Assembly (NCBI GenBank): GCA_002397315.1
Contig: DHAE01000003.1
Span: forward strand, 135,515 to 199,514
DNA length: 64,000 nucleotides
DNA from: Comamonadaceae bacterium UBA4962
Lineage (GTDB): Bacteria > Pseudomonadota > Gammaproteobacteria > Burkholderiales > Burkholderiaceae_C
Direction: 5' to 3'
Made by a program: the position numbers and the translations under genes. Of this stretch, positions 1 to 8,852 are shown one piece after another (the first letter of the stretch is position 1; every line of letters begins with the position of its first letter). The notes below the pieces were generated by a model. The model was not told the origin of the DNA and made no database searches. It saw nothing but the letters and a program-made list of their open reading frames with translations.

Positions 1-258
1 GTGGTTCTGAAGCGTCCGCGCCCCACCGGCGACGAGGCCAAGGCCATCGCCAAGGAGCTGCGCGACTGGGTGGCCAAGGAAATCGGCCCGATCGCCAAGC
101 CCAAGGACATCCGCTTCGGCGACAACCTGCCCAAGACCCGCAGCGGCAAGATCATGCGCCGCCTGCTGCGCTCCATCGCCAAGGGCGAGGCGATCACGCA
201 GGACACCAGCACGCTGGAAAACCCCGCGATCCTGGATCAGTTGGCGCAAGCCAACTGA
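1..258 (+). CDS. acs: acetyl-CoA synthetase, C-terminal fragment
   Basis: These are the last 85 residues of AMP-forming acetyl-CoA synthetase, which converts acetate, ATP and CoA to acetyl-CoA in the cytoplasm. The gene starts before the window, so the first codon here is not its start. The stretch [15 protein letters not shown] is the C-terminal-domain signature of the Acs family. Its Lys (in SGK) contacts the adenylate and is the residue acetylated by Pat-type enzymes in studied homologues. The ending ([14 protein letters not shown]) matches Acs rather than propionyl-CoA synthetase. A GC-rich hairpin follows the stop codon. Confidence 0.93.
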   Translation: MVLKRPRPTGDEAKAIAKELRDWVAKEIGPIAKPKDIRFGDNLPKTRSGKIMRRLLRSIAKGEAITQDTSTLENPAILDQLAQAN

Positions 259-598
259 TCCAGGCGGGCCATCGCAAGATGGCCCGGCGCGCAGCGCTCG
301 CGGGGTTTGACGTCACTCATATCGCCGAAGGCGATGTGGGTGACGGCAGAACCCTCTTTGTAGAGGCGCATGGGACGAGTTCACCGGTCACAAGCCCGTC
401 CTACTCCCACCCCCGGCGCACACCTACCAACGCCGCGCCCGCCTCATCGCAGCGCTCCACCGCGTCCTGTAGGACGGAATCTGTTTCACCACTCCCGCCG
501 CCGCGGGAATGCCATGGCCGGGTTACAACCGGGTGCCAACGCCGCCGCGCTGCCGCAGCGCAGTGGGTGGCGCCCGACATCCCTTCCGGAGAACAACC
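259..598. other. intergenic region, no gene seen
   Basis: About 340 nt between acs and the LapA-like gene. Open frames crossing it have no ribosome-binding site and no recognisable protein. Apart from the hairpin at the left end and the GGAG just before the next gene, I see nothing I can name. It presumably holds the promoter of the downstream gene. Confidence 0.6.
265..286 (+). terminator. hairpin after acs, possible weak terminator
   Basis: GGGCCAT and ATGGCCC pair across a 6-nt loop just after the acs stop, with one further C-G pair. No T-run follows, so this is either a poor intrinsic terminator or an RNA 3'-end stabiliser. Confidence 0.35.
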
Positions 599-1063
599 AT
601 GGCCTTCCGATCCATCGTCATCCTGCTCATCGTCGCGGCCATCGCCGTGCTCGCCGCGCTCAACTGGACCACCCTGGCCACGCCCTCGGCGATCTCGCTG
701 GGCTTCACCTCGTTCCAGGCGCCGCTCGGCCTGCTGATGCTGGGCCTCACGGTACTGCTGGGCGTCTTCTTCATCGCCTACGTGCTCTCGCTGCAGGGCT
801 CGGTGCTGCTGGAGACGCGCCGCCACGCCAAGGAACTGCAGGCCCAGCGCGAACTGGCCGACCGTGCCGAGGCCTCGCGCTTCACCGAACTGCGCACCTA
901 TCTGGAATCGCAACACCAGCAGGGGCAGGCGGCGCTGCTCGCGCGCATCGATGCGCTGGAGTCGCACTTCGCCGCGCGCGCCCAGGAGTCCGACAACGCC
1001 ACGGCAGCCTACGTGGGCCAGTTGGAAGACCAGATGCGCATGCGCCGCGATCCCGTGCTGTGA
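599..1063 (+). CDS. LapA-domain-like inner membrane protein
   Basis: This 154-residue protein has two hydrophobic N-terminal segments (about residues 4-24 and 38-62), the second ending near a positively charged patch (ETRRHAKEL). A predicted cytoplasmic helical tail rich in Glu, Gln and Ala follows. This is the layout of the LapA/YciS (DUF1049-like) family, whose E. coli member helps assemble lipopolysaccharide. The tail here is longer than usual. The ATG at 599 has a GGAG about 9 nt upstream; an in-frame upstream ATG (509) would add 30 Pro/Arg-rich residues and is unlikely. A bidirectional terminator follows. Function is inferred from topology only. Confidence 0.7.
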   Translation: MAFRSIVILLIVAAIAVLAALNWTTLATPSAISLGFTSFQAPLGLLMLGLTVLLGVFFIAYVLSLQGSVLLETRRHAKELQAQRELADRAEASRFTELRTYLESQHQQGQAALLARIDALESHFAARAQESDNATAAYVGQLEDQMRMRRDPVL

Positions 1064-1110
1064 ACGGCTCTGCGGGGCTCCCGTCCCCACGGCAGCGCAA
1101 CGCACAAGGA

Positions 1111-1137
1111 AAAGCCGCCCGGAGAGGGCGGCTTTTT
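1111..1137. terminator. bidirectional intrinsic terminator
   Basis: A 7-bp stem (GCCGCCC / GGGCGGC) with a 5-nt loop is flanked by AAA on the left and TTTTT on the right. It can therefore end transcription from both the LapA-like gene and the convergent cytochrome c gene. Confidence 0.85.
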
Positions 1138-1183
1138 CGTCCGGGGCAGCGACGGAGGCAGCAGCCCCGCCAGGGAGAACGGA

Positions 1184-1489
1184 TTACTTGAGCGACAGCA
1201 CCCAGGCGGCCAGCTTCTTCGCCTCGGCCTCGTTGACCTGGGAGTTCGCCGGCATCGGCACGGGGCCCCACACGCCCGAGCCGCCCTTCATGATCTTCAC
1301 GGCCAGCTTGTCCACGGCGTCCTTCTGGCCGGCGTACTTGGCCGCCACGTCCTTGTAGGAAGGGCCCACGAGCTTCTTGTCCACGGCATGGCAGGCCATG
1401 CAGTTCTTGGCCGTGGCCAGCGCCTGGTCGGCCAGGGCGGGCGTGGCGGCGGAGAAGGCCAGCAGGAGGAGGGGGAGCGTGCGCTTCAT
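1184..1489 (-). CDS. class I cytochrome c (c551/c5-like), periplasmic
   Basis: A 101-residue mono-heme cytochrome c. A Sec signal peptide (KRT then a Leu-rich core) ends near ALA20-D21. The heme-attachment motif is C30-M-A-C33-H34, and Met79 in PVPMPAN is the likely distal heme ligand. Mature size (about 81 residues) and the spacing between CxxCH and Met match cytochrome c551-type electron carriers. These shuttle electrons between the bc1 complex and terminal oxidases or peroxidases. It is a single gene, convergent with the LapA-like gene through a shared terminator. Its electron partner cannot be told from sequence. Confidence 0.88.
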   Translation of the reverse strand: MKRTLPLLLLAFSAATPALADQALATAKNCMACHAVDKKLVGPSYKDVAAKYAGQKDAVDKLAVKIMKGGSGVWGPVPMPANSQVNEAEAKKLAAWVLSLK

Positions 1490-1620
1490 CGGGTGACTTT
1501 CGGTGGGTTAGTATGCGGCTCAATGAAATTGTAGTGGCCGGGGTTGACAGGGCGGGCCGGAGGGGTCTTCCGGCGGCTGGCCCTGGCTGCAGTTGCCCGG
1601 CCCTGGAGGTCGATACCGTC

Positions 1621-1860
1621 ATGTATACCCTGGCTCTCGGAATCCTGCTGGTGCTGCTCAAGTACCTGGAAATCGGGCCCGTCGCCACGTGGAGCTGGTG
1701 GTGGGTGCTGTCGCCCTTCGCCGTCACTGCCGCCTGGTGGGCCTGGGCGGATGCCACGGGCTACACCAAGCGCCGGGCCGTGGAGAAGATCGAGCGGCGC
1801 AAGCAGGCCCGGATCGACCGGCACAAGGAAGCCCTGGGAGCGCGTGCTCGCCGCAAGTAG
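1621..1860 (+). CDS. small Trp-rich membrane protein (TIGR04438-like)
   Basis: A 79-residue protein with two hydrophobic segments and an unusual cluster of Trp (WSWWW near residue 25, AAWWAW near 38), followed by a highly basic tail (KRR, ERRKQAR, ARARRK). This composition matches the small Trp-rich protein family known from Comamonadaceae and relatives, whose function is unknown. The ATG at 1621 follows a GGAGG about 12 nt upstream. The basic tail probably lies in the cytoplasm under the positive-inside rule. It lies upstream of ilvD but about 165 nt apart, so co-transcription is uncertain. Confidence 0.75.
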   Translation: MYTLALGILLVLLKYLEIGPVATWSWWWVLSPFAVTAAWWAWADATGYTKRRAVEKIERRKQARIDRHKEALGARARRK

Positions 1861-2024
1861 GGCCCGACCGAGCCAGCATCGCCGGCCCACGGCATCGGTG
1901 GCCCTGGGCGCAAGGGTTCCGCGGTCACGCCCCGGGACCCGGCAGGGAGAAAGCGCTGGAGGATAATCGTGGATCGCCCCCGCGCGACCGACCGAGCCCT
2001 CCAACCGCTTTCTTCCGACCCACG

Positions 2025-3884
2025 ATGCCCGCATACCGTTCCAAGACCTCCACCGCCGGACGCAACATGGCCGGTGCCCGCTCCCTGTGGCGCGCCACCG
2101 GCATGAAGGACGACGACTTCAGCAAGCCGATCATCGCGGTGGTGAACTCGTTCACCCAGTTCGTGCCGGGCCATGTGCACCTGAAGGACCTGGGCCAGCT
2201 CGTCGCGCGCGAGATCGAGGCGGCCGGCGGCGTGGCCAAGGAATTCAACACCATCGCGGTCGACGACGGCATCGCCATGGGCCACGACGGCATGCTCTAT
2301 TCGCTGCCCAGCCGCGACATCATCGCCGACTCGGTCGAATACATGGTGAACGCGCACTGTGCCGATGCGATGGTCTGCATCTCCAACTGCGACAAGATCA
2401 CGCCCGGCATGCTGATGGCCGCCATGCGCCTGAACATCCCGGTGGTGTTCGTCTCCGGCGGCCCGATGGAAGCCGGCAAGACGCGCCTGGCCAACCCGGT
2501 CACCAAGACGATCGAGTTCAAGAAGCTCGACCTGGTGGACGCGATGGTGATCGCCGCCGACGACAAGTATTCCGACGCCGACGTGGCCGAGGTGGAGCGC
2601 TCCGCCTGCCCGACCTGCGGTTCCTGCTCGGGCATGTTCACCGCCAACTCGATGAACTGCCTGACCGAGGCGCTGGGCCTCTCGCTGCCCGGCAACGGCA
2701 CCGTGGTGGCCACGCACGCCGACCGCGAACAGCTCTTCAAGCGCGCCGGCCGCCGCATCGTCGAGCTGGCCAAGGAGTACTACGAGCAGGAGAACGAACG
2801 CGTGCTGCCGCGCTCGGTGGGCTTCGATGCCTTCGAGAACGCGATGACGCTGGACATCGCCATGGGCGGCTCCACCAACACCATCCTGCACCTGCTGGCC
2901 ATCGCCCGCGAGGCCGGGATCGACTTCACCATGGCCGACATCGACCGGCTCTCGCGTTCCGTGCCGCAGCTGTGCAAGGTGGCGCCCAACACCAACAAGT
3001 ACCACATCGAAGACGTGCACCGCGCGGGCGGCATCATGGCCATCCTGGGCGAGCTGGCGCGTGCCGGCAAGCTGCACACCGATGCGCCCACGGTGCATGC
3101 GAAGACGCTCGGCGAGGCGCTCGAGCAGTGGGACATCGCGGTCACGCAGGACGAGGCCGTGCGCCATTTCTACATGGCGGGCCCCGCCGGCATCCCCACG
3201 CAGGTGGCGTTCAGCCAGAACACGCGCTGGCCGAGCCTGGACCTGGACCGCGCCGAGGGCTGCATCCGCTCCTACGAGCACGCCTTCAGCAAGGAAGGGG
3301 GCCTGGCGGTGCTGACGGGCAACATCGCGCTCGACGGCTGCGTGGTCAAGACGGCGGGCGTGGACGAATCCATCCACGTGTTCGAGGGTTCCGCCCACGT
3401 CACCGAATCGCAGGACGAGGCGGTGGAGAACATCCTGGCGGGCAAGGTGCAGGCCGGCGACGTGGTGATCGTGCGCTACGAAGGCCCCAAGGGCGGCCCC
3501 GGCATGCAGGAAATGCTCTACCCGACCAGCTACATCAAGTCCAAGGGCCTGGGCAAGGCCTGCGCGCTGCTGACCGACGGGCGCTTCTCCGGCGGCACCT
3601 CGGGCCTGTCGATCGGCCACTGCTCGCCCGAGGCGGCGGCCGGCGGCGCGATCGGCCTCGTGCAGAACGGCGACCGCATCCGCATCGACATTCCCAACCG
3701 CACCATCGACGTGCTGCTGAGCGACGAGGAACTGGCCCGCCGCCGCGCCGAGCAGGACGCCAAGGGCTGGAAGCCCGCGAACCCCCGCCCGCGCAAGGTG
3801 TCGGCCGCGCTCAAGGCCTATGCCAAGCTCGTGATGTCGGCCGACAAGGGCGCCGTGCGCGACCTGTCGCTGCTGGACGACTGA
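2025..3884 (+). CDS. ilvD: dihydroxy-acid dehydratase
   Basis: IlvD dehydrates 2,3-dihydroxy-isovalerate and -methylvalerate to the 2-oxo acids in valine, isoleucine and leucine synthesis. The 619-residue length matches the long enterobacterial-type IlvD (about 616). Family signatures are present: [10 protein letters not shown], the Cys-rich [15 protein letters not shown] that holds Fe-S ligands, [14 protein letters not shown], and the C-terminal [13 protein letters not shown] with the catalytic-site Ser. The ATG at 2025 ([19 protein letters not shown]) matches the family N-terminus; a longer frame upstream is non-homologous. It ends in a strong terminator and appears to be transcribed alone. 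Confidence 0.97.
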   Translation: MPAYRSKTSTAGRNMAGARSLWRATGMKDDDFSKPIIAVVNSFTQFVPGHVHLKDLGQLVAREIEAAGGVAKEFNTIAVDDGIAMGHDGMLYSLPSRDIIADSVEYMVNAHCADAMVCISNCDKITPGMLMAAMRLNIPVVFVSGGPMEAGKTRLANPVTKTIEFKKLDLVDAMVIAADDKYSDADVAEVERSACPTCGSCSGMFTANSMNCLTEALGLSLPGNGTVVATHADREQLFKRAGRRIVELAKEYYEQENERVLPRSVGFDAFENAMTLDIAMGGSTNTILHLLAIAREAGIDFTMADIDRLSRSVPQLCKVAPNTNKYHIEDVHRAGGIMAILGELARAGKLHTDAPTVHAKTLGEALEQWDIAVTQDEAVRHFYMAGPAGIPTQVAFSQNTRWPSLDLDRAEGCIRSYEHAFSKEGGLAVLTGNIALDGCVVKTAGVDESIHVFEGSAHVTESQDEAVENILAGKVQAGDVVIVRYEGPKGGPGMQEMLYPTSYIKSKGLGKACALLTDGRFSGGTSGLSIGHCSPEAAAGGAIGLVQNGDRIRIDIPNRTIDVLLSDEELARRRAEQDAKGWKPANPRPRKVSAALKAYAKLVMSADKGAVRDLSLLDD

Positions 3885-3908
3885 CCGCCCCGGCGGGAAC
3901 AAAAAAGA

Positions 3909-3936
3909 AGCCGCACCGGCGACGGTGCGGCTTTTT
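3909..3936 (+). terminator. intrinsic terminator of ilvD
   Basis: An 8-bp perfect stem (CCGCACCG / CGGTGCGG) with a GCGA tetraloop, extended by AG/CT, is followed by a run of five T. A run of A on the left side could also serve the convergent bacterioferritin-like gene. Confidence 0.9.
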
Positions 3937-3967
3937 CATGGGCGGTGCGTGGCGGGCGCTGCCGCAG

Positions 3968-4447
3968 TCAGGGCGTTCCGGAAGCGGTCTGCGACTGCAG
4001 GTAGTTCGGCAGGCCCACGCGTTCGATCAGGCCGAGCTGCTTTTCCAGCCAGTAGGCGTGGTCCTCCTCCGTGTCCTTGAGCTGCGCGAGCAGGATGTCG
4101 CGGCTCACGTAATCGCGTGCGCTTTCGCACAGATGCACGCCGGCCTGCAGCGCGGCGCGCACGTCGTACTCGGTCTGCAGGTCCTTGCGCAGCATCTCGG
4201 GCACCGTGGTGCCGGGCGTGAACTCGCGGGGGCGCATGTCCGGCAGGCCGCCCAGGAACAGGATGCGGCGCAGCAGCGCGTCGGCGTGCTGGGTCTCTTC
4301 CTCCATCTCGTGGTGGATGCGCTCGTAGAGCTTCAGGAAGCCCTGGTCCTCGTAGATCCGCGAGTGGATGAAGTACTGATCGCGCGCAGCGAGTTCGCCG
4401 CGCAGCAGATCCTTGAAGTAGTCGATGACCTGTGGGTTGCCCTGCAT
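3968..4447 (-). CDS. bfr: bacterioferritin-like iron storage protein lacking the heme Met
   Basis: A 159-residue four-helix ferritin of bacterioferritin length, storing iron as ferric mineral in a 24-mer. The di-iron ferroxidase ligands are visible: Glu18, Glu51, His54, Glu93 (family 94), Glu127 and His130. Position 52, the heme-coordinating Met in classical Bfr (EMxH), is Thr here (E51-T-Q-H54), so this subunit probably cannot bind heme. It may be the heme-free partner of another Bfr or a FtnA-type homopolymer. It lies next to a Fur-box siderophore receptor, which fits iron handling. Confidence 0.9.
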   Translation of the reverse strand: MQGNPQVIDYFKDLLRGELAARDQYFIHSRIYEDQGFLKLYERIHHEMEEETQHADALLRRILFLGGLPDMRPREFTPGTTVPEMLRKDLQTEYDVRAALQAGVHLCESARDYVSRDILLAQLKDTEEDHAYWLEKQLGLIERVGLPNYLQSQTASGTP

Positions 4448-4575
4448 GGTGCGCTTCCTGATGTTGTTCTTGTGAGCTGCCGAGTATCGCGCGCGCAGGG
4501 CCGTTTGTCGCGAAAGTCCCCGGCGCCATGGTATGCATGCGCACGGGGATCAGAAGCGTTCGCGTTGGAGCGGTG

Positions 4576-6759
4576 TCAGAAATCCACCGCCGCCGACAGC
4601 ATCAGCGTGCGCGGCGCGCCCACCGTCACGTAGTTGCTGACCACCCAGTAGTTCCTGTCGAACGCGTTCTCCAGGCTCGCGCGGAACACGACGGGCTGGT
4701 TGGCGACCTTGGTGGCGTAGCGGGCGCCGATGTCCAGGCGCGTCCAGTCGCCCACTCGCAGCCGGTTGGCGGCGTCAGCGTACACGGACGAGGTGTGGAT
4801 CACGCGGCCGTTCAGGCTCAGGCCCGGCACCCAGGGCGTGTCCCAGTCGAGGCCGAGGTTGAAGGTGCGGCCCGGCACGCCCGCGGCGTCGTTGCCCTGG
4901 TTGACGCCCCCGGCGGTGCGCGTGAGCCGGGCATCGTTGAAGGCGGCGCCGGCCATGAGCCGCAGGCCGCGCTGCACTTCGCCGTAGGCCGTCAGTTCCA
5001 GGCCGCGGTTGCGCTGCTCGCCGCCGTAGCTGTAGATGTTCGTGACCGGGTCGGTGAACGCGCTGGGCCGCTTGATCTGGTAGACGGCGGCCTGGGTGGT
5101 GATGCGGCCCCAGTCCACCTTCACGCCCACCTCGTGCTGCTTGGATTTCTGCGGCGCGAAGGTTTCGCCCGCGTTGGCGGTGTCCACGCCGGCCGTGGTG
5201 CCGCGCGTGAGGCCGGCGGTGTAGTTGGTGTAGACCGAAATGTTCTTCGCGGGCTTGAACACGAGGCCGGCGAGCGGTGTGACGGCGCTCTTCTGGTAGT
5301 GGCTGGTGGCGGCGCCGCTCGTCGGGTTGAAGTTGTCCTGCTCCATGCTCTGGTCGCGCAGGCCGAGGGTGACCAGGAAGCGGTCGTTCGCGAACGACAT
5401 CGTGTCGGCCACGGCGATGCTGTGCTGCTGGGTGACCGAGCTCCTGCCCGGCGTGCCGCGCGCCACGGTCATCGGGGGCAGGGGCGCGGGGTCGTACAGG
5501 CTGGACGGGTTCGTGGTGGCCGAGGTGGCGTAGAAATAGCCGGTCTCCTGGTCGAGGTAGTTCACGCCCACGGCCAGCGTGTGCTTCACGCCGCCGGTGG
5601 AAAAGCGGGTGCGCAGGCCCGCGTCGGCGGCCTTGGACTTCGTGTACTGGTCGTAGTAGGCGTTGGAGACGTTGAAGGCGCCCGCGGCGTTCGGGCGGCC
5701 GCTCGGGAAGGTCTGCTCGTAGTCCAGATCCATGTAGCCCACGCTGCCGTACACCGTGGTGCTGTCGTTGAGGTCGTGCTCCAGGCGCGACATCACGGTC
5801 TTCACGTTGTCCTGCAGCTTCGTGCCGGGGTAGAAGTTGAGGCGCGCGTCGGGCACGGCCGGCACCGCGGTGGCCGTGCCGGCGAAACTGGTCTGGGGGC
5901 GGAACTCCTTCGTCTCGCCGCGCGTGGCGAAGGCGTCGAGCGACCAGCGCGTGCGCGCGCCGGCGTAGTCGAGGCCGATGGAGCCGAGGTGGAGGTTCTG
6001 CCTGCCGCCGTCGATGTTGCCCTCGCCGCCGCGCACGAGGCCGTTGACGCGCACGCCCCACTGGTTGTCCTCGCCGAAGCGGCGGCCCACGTCGATGTGG
6101 GTGCCGAACTGGGCTTTGCCCATGTAGGTGCCGGTGACGCGCGTGAGCGGAATGTCGGAGGCGCGCTTGGTCACCACGTTGATGCTGCCGCCGATGCTGC
6201 CGCCCGGCCCGACGCCGTTGGCGAGCGCGCCCGGGCCCTTGAGCACTTCCACGCGCTCGATCATCTCGAGCGGAACGCGCGTGGAGGGCGCCAGGCCGAA
6301 CAGGCCGTTCATGCTGATGTCGCCGTTGGAGACGGTGAAGCCGCGGATCTGGAAATCATCGCCGAAGCCGCCGCGCGAGGTGAGCGTGCGCACCGAGGCG
6401 TCGTTCATCACCACGTCCGCGACGCTGAGCGCCTGCTGGTTCTGGATCAGCTCCGAGGTGTAGTTGGTGGTGCTGAACGGCACGTTCATGAGATCGGTCG
6501 TGCCCAGGATGCCCAGGCTGCCGCCGCGCGCGAACTGGCCGCCCGAGTAGGTCTTCTGCAGGCCGCCGATGGCCTCGGCCTGCTCGGAGACGACCACCTC
6601 GTCCAGCGCCGTGCGGCCGGTGGATTGCGCGGCCGCGCCGGCGGCGGCGACCGCCAGGCCCGCACCGAGGCAGCTGCGCAGCACGAGGGCGAGCGGGGTG
6701 GGCGTGGGCGTGAAGCGGGGAGCGGGGCGGGTGAAAGAAGGGCGGCGCGAAGCGGTCAT
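4576..6759 (-). CDS. TonB-dependent siderophore receptor
   Basis: An outer-membrane receptor of 727 residues importing a ferric siderophore with TonB energy. After a signal peptide (ending near AAAQS, residue 45), a TonB-box-like stretch (DEVVVSEQ) leads into the plug domain (about 80-230; [30 protein letters not shown]). A 22-strand barrel follows, ending in the outer-membrane Phe signature (AAVDF). The MTASRR start at 6759 is chosen because the upstream in-frame extension runs through the promoter and Fur box. A Fur box at 6912-6926 indicates repression by iron. The plug resembles FhuA/FpvA-like (TIGR01783) receptors; the siderophore cannot be named. Confidence 0.92.
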   Translation of the reverse strand: MTASRRPSFTRPAPRFTPTPTPLALVLRSCLGAGLAVAAAGAAAQSTGRTALDEVVVSEQAEAIGGLQKTYSGGQFARGGSLGILGTTDLMNVPFSTTNYTSELIQNQQALSVADVVMNDASVRTLTSRGGFGDDFQIRGFTVSNGDISMNGLFGLAPSTRVPLEMIERVEVLKGPGALANGVGPGGSIGGSINVVTKRASDIPLTRVTGTYMGKAQFGTHIDVGRRFGEDNQWGVRVNGLVRGGEGNIDGGRQNLHLGSIGLDYAGARTRWSLDAFATRGETKEFRPQTSFAGTATAVPAVPDARLNFYPGTKLQDNVKTVMSRLEHDLNDSTTVYGSVGYMDLDYEQTFPSGRPNAAGAFNVSNAYYDQYTKSKAADAGLRTRFSTGGVKHTLAVGVNYLDQETGYFYATSATTNPSSLYDPAPLPPMTVARGTPGRSSVTQQHSIAVADTMSFANDRFLVTLGLRDQSMEQDNFNPTSGAATSHYQKSAVTPLAGLVFKPAKNISVYTNYTAGLTRGTTAGVDTANAGETFAPQKSKQHEVGVKVDWGRITTQAAVYQIKRPSAFTDPVTNIYSYGGEQRNRGLELTAYGEVQRGLRLMAGAAFNDARLTRTAGGVNQGNDAAGVPGRTFNLGLDWDTPWVPGLSLNGRVIHTSSVYADAANRLRVGDWTRLDIGARYATKVANQPVVFRASLENAFDRNYWVVSNYVTVGAPRTLMLSAAVDF

Positions 6760-6911
6760 GGTGCGGACGGGAAATACAGGGGCAGAGGAACGACGACGGT
6801 GGGAAACAACGAGGGCCGGCGGCACCGCACGGTGCAGCGCGATGGGCGGGCGCGCTCCGATCCGGCGCGCCACGAAGCCGGCCGGATTGGATGCGTGAAT
6901 ACGGAAAACAA

Positions 6912-6926
6912 TGAGAATTGTTATCA
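6912..6926 (-). promoter_or_regulatory. Fur box upstream of siderophore receptor
   Basis: The minus-strand sequence TGATAACAATTCTCA matches the 7-1-7 Fur consensus (TGATAATnATTATCA) at 12 of 14 defined positions. It sits about 150 nt before the receptor ATG, in an AT-rich patch unlike the surroundings. A TTGATA overlapping it could be the -35 element. It also lies about 135 nt before divergent lgt, but iron control of lgt is not expected. Confidence 0.8.
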
Positions 6927-7059
6927 ATTATTTTCCTTGAGAGCGCACTCGATCCCCTCCTTTCGAAAGATTCCATTTCCGGCCCGACCGTGTGCGGCCA
7001 CCGATTGCCGTGCCGCGGAGTCCGCCGCCCCCGACGCGGCGGGCACAATACCGGCCACC

Positions 7060-7887
7060 ATGCTCATGTACCCGCACATCGATCCCATCGCCCTGCAGAT
7101 CGGGCCGCTCGCCGTCCACTGGTACGGCCTGACCTACCTGGCCGCGTTCGGCCTCTTCATGTTCCTGGGCACGCGCCGGCTGCGGCACGAGCCCTACGCG
7201 TCGATGACCGGCGCGCAGGCCTGGACCCGCAAGGACGTGGAGGACATCCTCTTTCTCGGCGTGCTCGGCGTGGTCGCGGGCGGGCGGCTGGGCTACTGCC
7301 TCTTCTACAAGCCCGGTTACTACCTGACGCACCCGCTGGAGATCTTCTACATCTGGCAGGGCGGCATGAGCTTCCACGGCGGGCTGCTGGGCGTGATCCT
7401 GTCGATGGTGTGGTTCGCCCGCTCGCGCCGCCGGCCCTGGCTGCAGGTGGCGGATTTCGTGGCGCCCTGCGTGCCCACGGGCCTCGCAGCCGGGCGCGTG
7501 GGCAACTTCATCAACGGCGAACTCTGGGGCCGGTTCTGCGATCCGTCGCTGCCCTGGGGCATGGTGTTCCCGCAGAGCGGCTCGATGCTGCCGCGCCATC
7601 CGTCGCAGGTCTACCAGTTCCTGCTGGAGGGTCTGCTGCTGTTCGTGCTGCTGTGGCTCTATGCGCGGCGCGAGCGCCGGCAGGGCGAAGTGGCTGCTGC
7701 CTTCCTTGTGGGCTATGGCTGCTTCCGGTTCATCGCCGAGTACTTCCGCGAGCCGGACGCGTTCCTGGGCATCCTGTCGCTGGGCATGAGCATGGGGCAG
7801 TGGCTCTGCGTGCCGATGATCGTGGCCGGGGTGCTGCTGTGGATATGGGCGCGGCGGCAGCCGGCGCGCATGACGCCGGCGCACTGA
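7060..7887 (+). CDS. lgt: prolipoprotein diacylglyceryl transferase
   Basis: Lgt transfers diacylglycerol from phosphatidylglycerol to the lipobox Cys of prolipoproteins, the first step of lipoprotein maturation in the inner membrane. The 275 residues contain about seven membrane segments. Signatures are [11 protein letters not shown] with the essential His, [15 protein letters not shown], the Lgt motif [14 protein letters not shown] with catalytic-region Arg and Asn, and [11 protein letters not shown]. Two in-frame starts exist (7060 and 7066); both give the family N-terminus. It is divergent from the siderophore receptor. Confidence 0.96.
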   Translation: MLMYPHIDPIALQIGPLAVHWYGLTYLAAFGLFMFLGTRRLRHEPYASMTGAQAWTRKDVEDILFLGVLGVVAGGRLGYCLFYKPGYYLTHPLEIFYIWQGGMSFHGGLLGVILSMVWFARSRRRPWLQVADFVAPCVPTGLAAGRVGNFINGELWGRFCDPSLPWGMVFPQSGSMLPRHPSQVYQFLLEGLLLFVLLWLYARRERRQGEVAAAFLVGYGCFRFIAEYFREPDAFLGILSLGMSMGQWLCVPMIVAGVLLWIWARRQPARMTPAH

Positions 7888-8087
7888 AGGCTCCGGCGCG
7901 ACCGGAAAGCCGGGGGGTACTAGGCTTCTGTAGCGTATCGGGCGGGAACGGGCCCCGGCTCGGTACGTACCCCATGGCGGAGGGCATTCGCCACGTGCTG
8001 CTGCCGCTGCGCTGCGCGCAGGACTGTTTCAGATTGACAACGAACCGGGTCCGGGTGGAAATCCTATGTCGAGGTTCGCTGCAACCA

Positions 8088-8101
8088 CTCATAATTATGA
8101 G
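8088..8101. promoter_or_regulatory. perfect 14-bp palindrome, candidate GntR operator
   Basis: CTCATAATTATGAG is a perfect inverted repeat in an AT-rich patch, 83 nt before the GntR regulator ATG. FadR-type GntR proteins bind short palindromes upstream of their own operons, so this is a candidate autoregulatory operator of the malonate cluster. The rest of the 7888-8183 gap shows no gene. Confidence 0.55.
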
Positions 8102-8183
8102 AAATTACAGCTGGGCCGCCGGAGCTTCACCGGGGCCTCGCCGCCCATTGGCTCCTTGAAAGGCCTTTTCAGGCAATCGCTGC

Positions 8184-8852
8184 ATGCGCATACCGACCGC
8201 CTCCCTGCACGACAACGTCGCGGAACGCCTGCGCGAGCAGATCTTCGCGGGCGAGTTCGCGCCCGGTGCCTTCCTCGACGAGACGGCGCTGTGCGAGCGG
8301 CTCGCCATTTCGCGCACGCCGCTGCGCGAAGCGCTCAAGGTGCTGACGGCCGAGGGGCTGCTGCGCCACGAGCCGCGCCGGGGCTGCTTCGTGGCCGAGG
8401 TGACGGAGCGGGACCTCGACGAGATCTTCCCCGTGATCGCGCTGCTGGAGGGCCGCGCCGCGCACGAGGCCACGGTGCGCGCCGGCATGGCCGACGTGGC
8501 GGCGCTGGATGTGCTGCACGAGCGGCTGCAGGCGCATGCGGCGGCCGGGCGCATCGCCGAGTACTACGCCGCCAACTACGCCATCCACGAAGCCATCATC
8601 GTGCTCGCCGACAACCGATGGCTGGCCCAGGTGATCGGCGACCTGCGCAAGATCCTGCGCCTCGCGCGGCTGCAGCAACTGCATGCGCCCGGCCGGCTGC
8701 AGCAGAGCCTCGCCGAGCACCTGGCCGTGTTCGCGGCGCTGCGGCGCGGCGATGCCGAGGCCGCCGAGCAGGCCATGCGCGACCATCTTCTCGCACAGCG
8801 CGTGGCGCTGCGCGACATCGCCCGCCAACACCACTCCAGGATCGCACCATGA
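8184..8852 (+). CDS. GntR/FadR-family regulator of malonate cluster (MatR-like)
   Basis: A 222-residue DNA-binding regulator. The N-terminal winged helix-turn-helix is typical GntR (about residues 8-75; LREQIFAGEFAPGAFLDETALCERLAISRTPLREALKVL is split here as LREQIF and ISRTPLREAL). The C-terminal FCD ligand domain contains metal-site-type His residues (AIHEA, EHLAVFAALRRGD, MRDHL). Its stop overlaps the start of malonyl-CoA decarboxylase (ATGA, 8849-8852), so the two are translationally coupled. By position it is the counterpart of MatR/MdcY, repressors relieved by malonate or malonyl-CoA. The palindrome at 8088-8101 is its likely site. Confidence 0.85.
   Translation: MRIPTASLHDNVAERLREQIFAGEFAPGAFLDETALCERLAISRTPLREALKVLTAEGLLRHEPRRGCFVAEVTERDLDEIFPVIALLEGRAAHEATVRAGMADVAALDVLHERLQAHAAAGRIAEYYAANYAIHEAIIVLADNRWLAQVIGDLRKILRLARLQQLHAPGRLQQSLAEHLAVFAALRRGDAEAAEQAMRDHLLAQRVALRDIARQHHSRIAP

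Noticed and set aside
259..598. A small RNA or small protein gene between acs and the LapA-like gene.
   Set aside because: Beyond one hairpin without a T-run, no promoter-terminator pair, coding signal or known RNA motif was found.
1761..3902. A 713-codon open frame antisense to ilvD, and similar long antisense frames elsewhere (for example opposite ccoN, btuB and cobB).
   Set aside because: They mirror high-GC codon usage of the real genes, are His/Gly/Ala/Arg-rich, have no ribosome-binding site and no recognisable domain.
6760..6927. Extending the siderophore receptor to the first in-frame Met at 6927.
   Set aside because: The extension would run through the Fur box, adds Arg/Pro-rich residues before a normal signal peptide, and has no homologue-like sequence.
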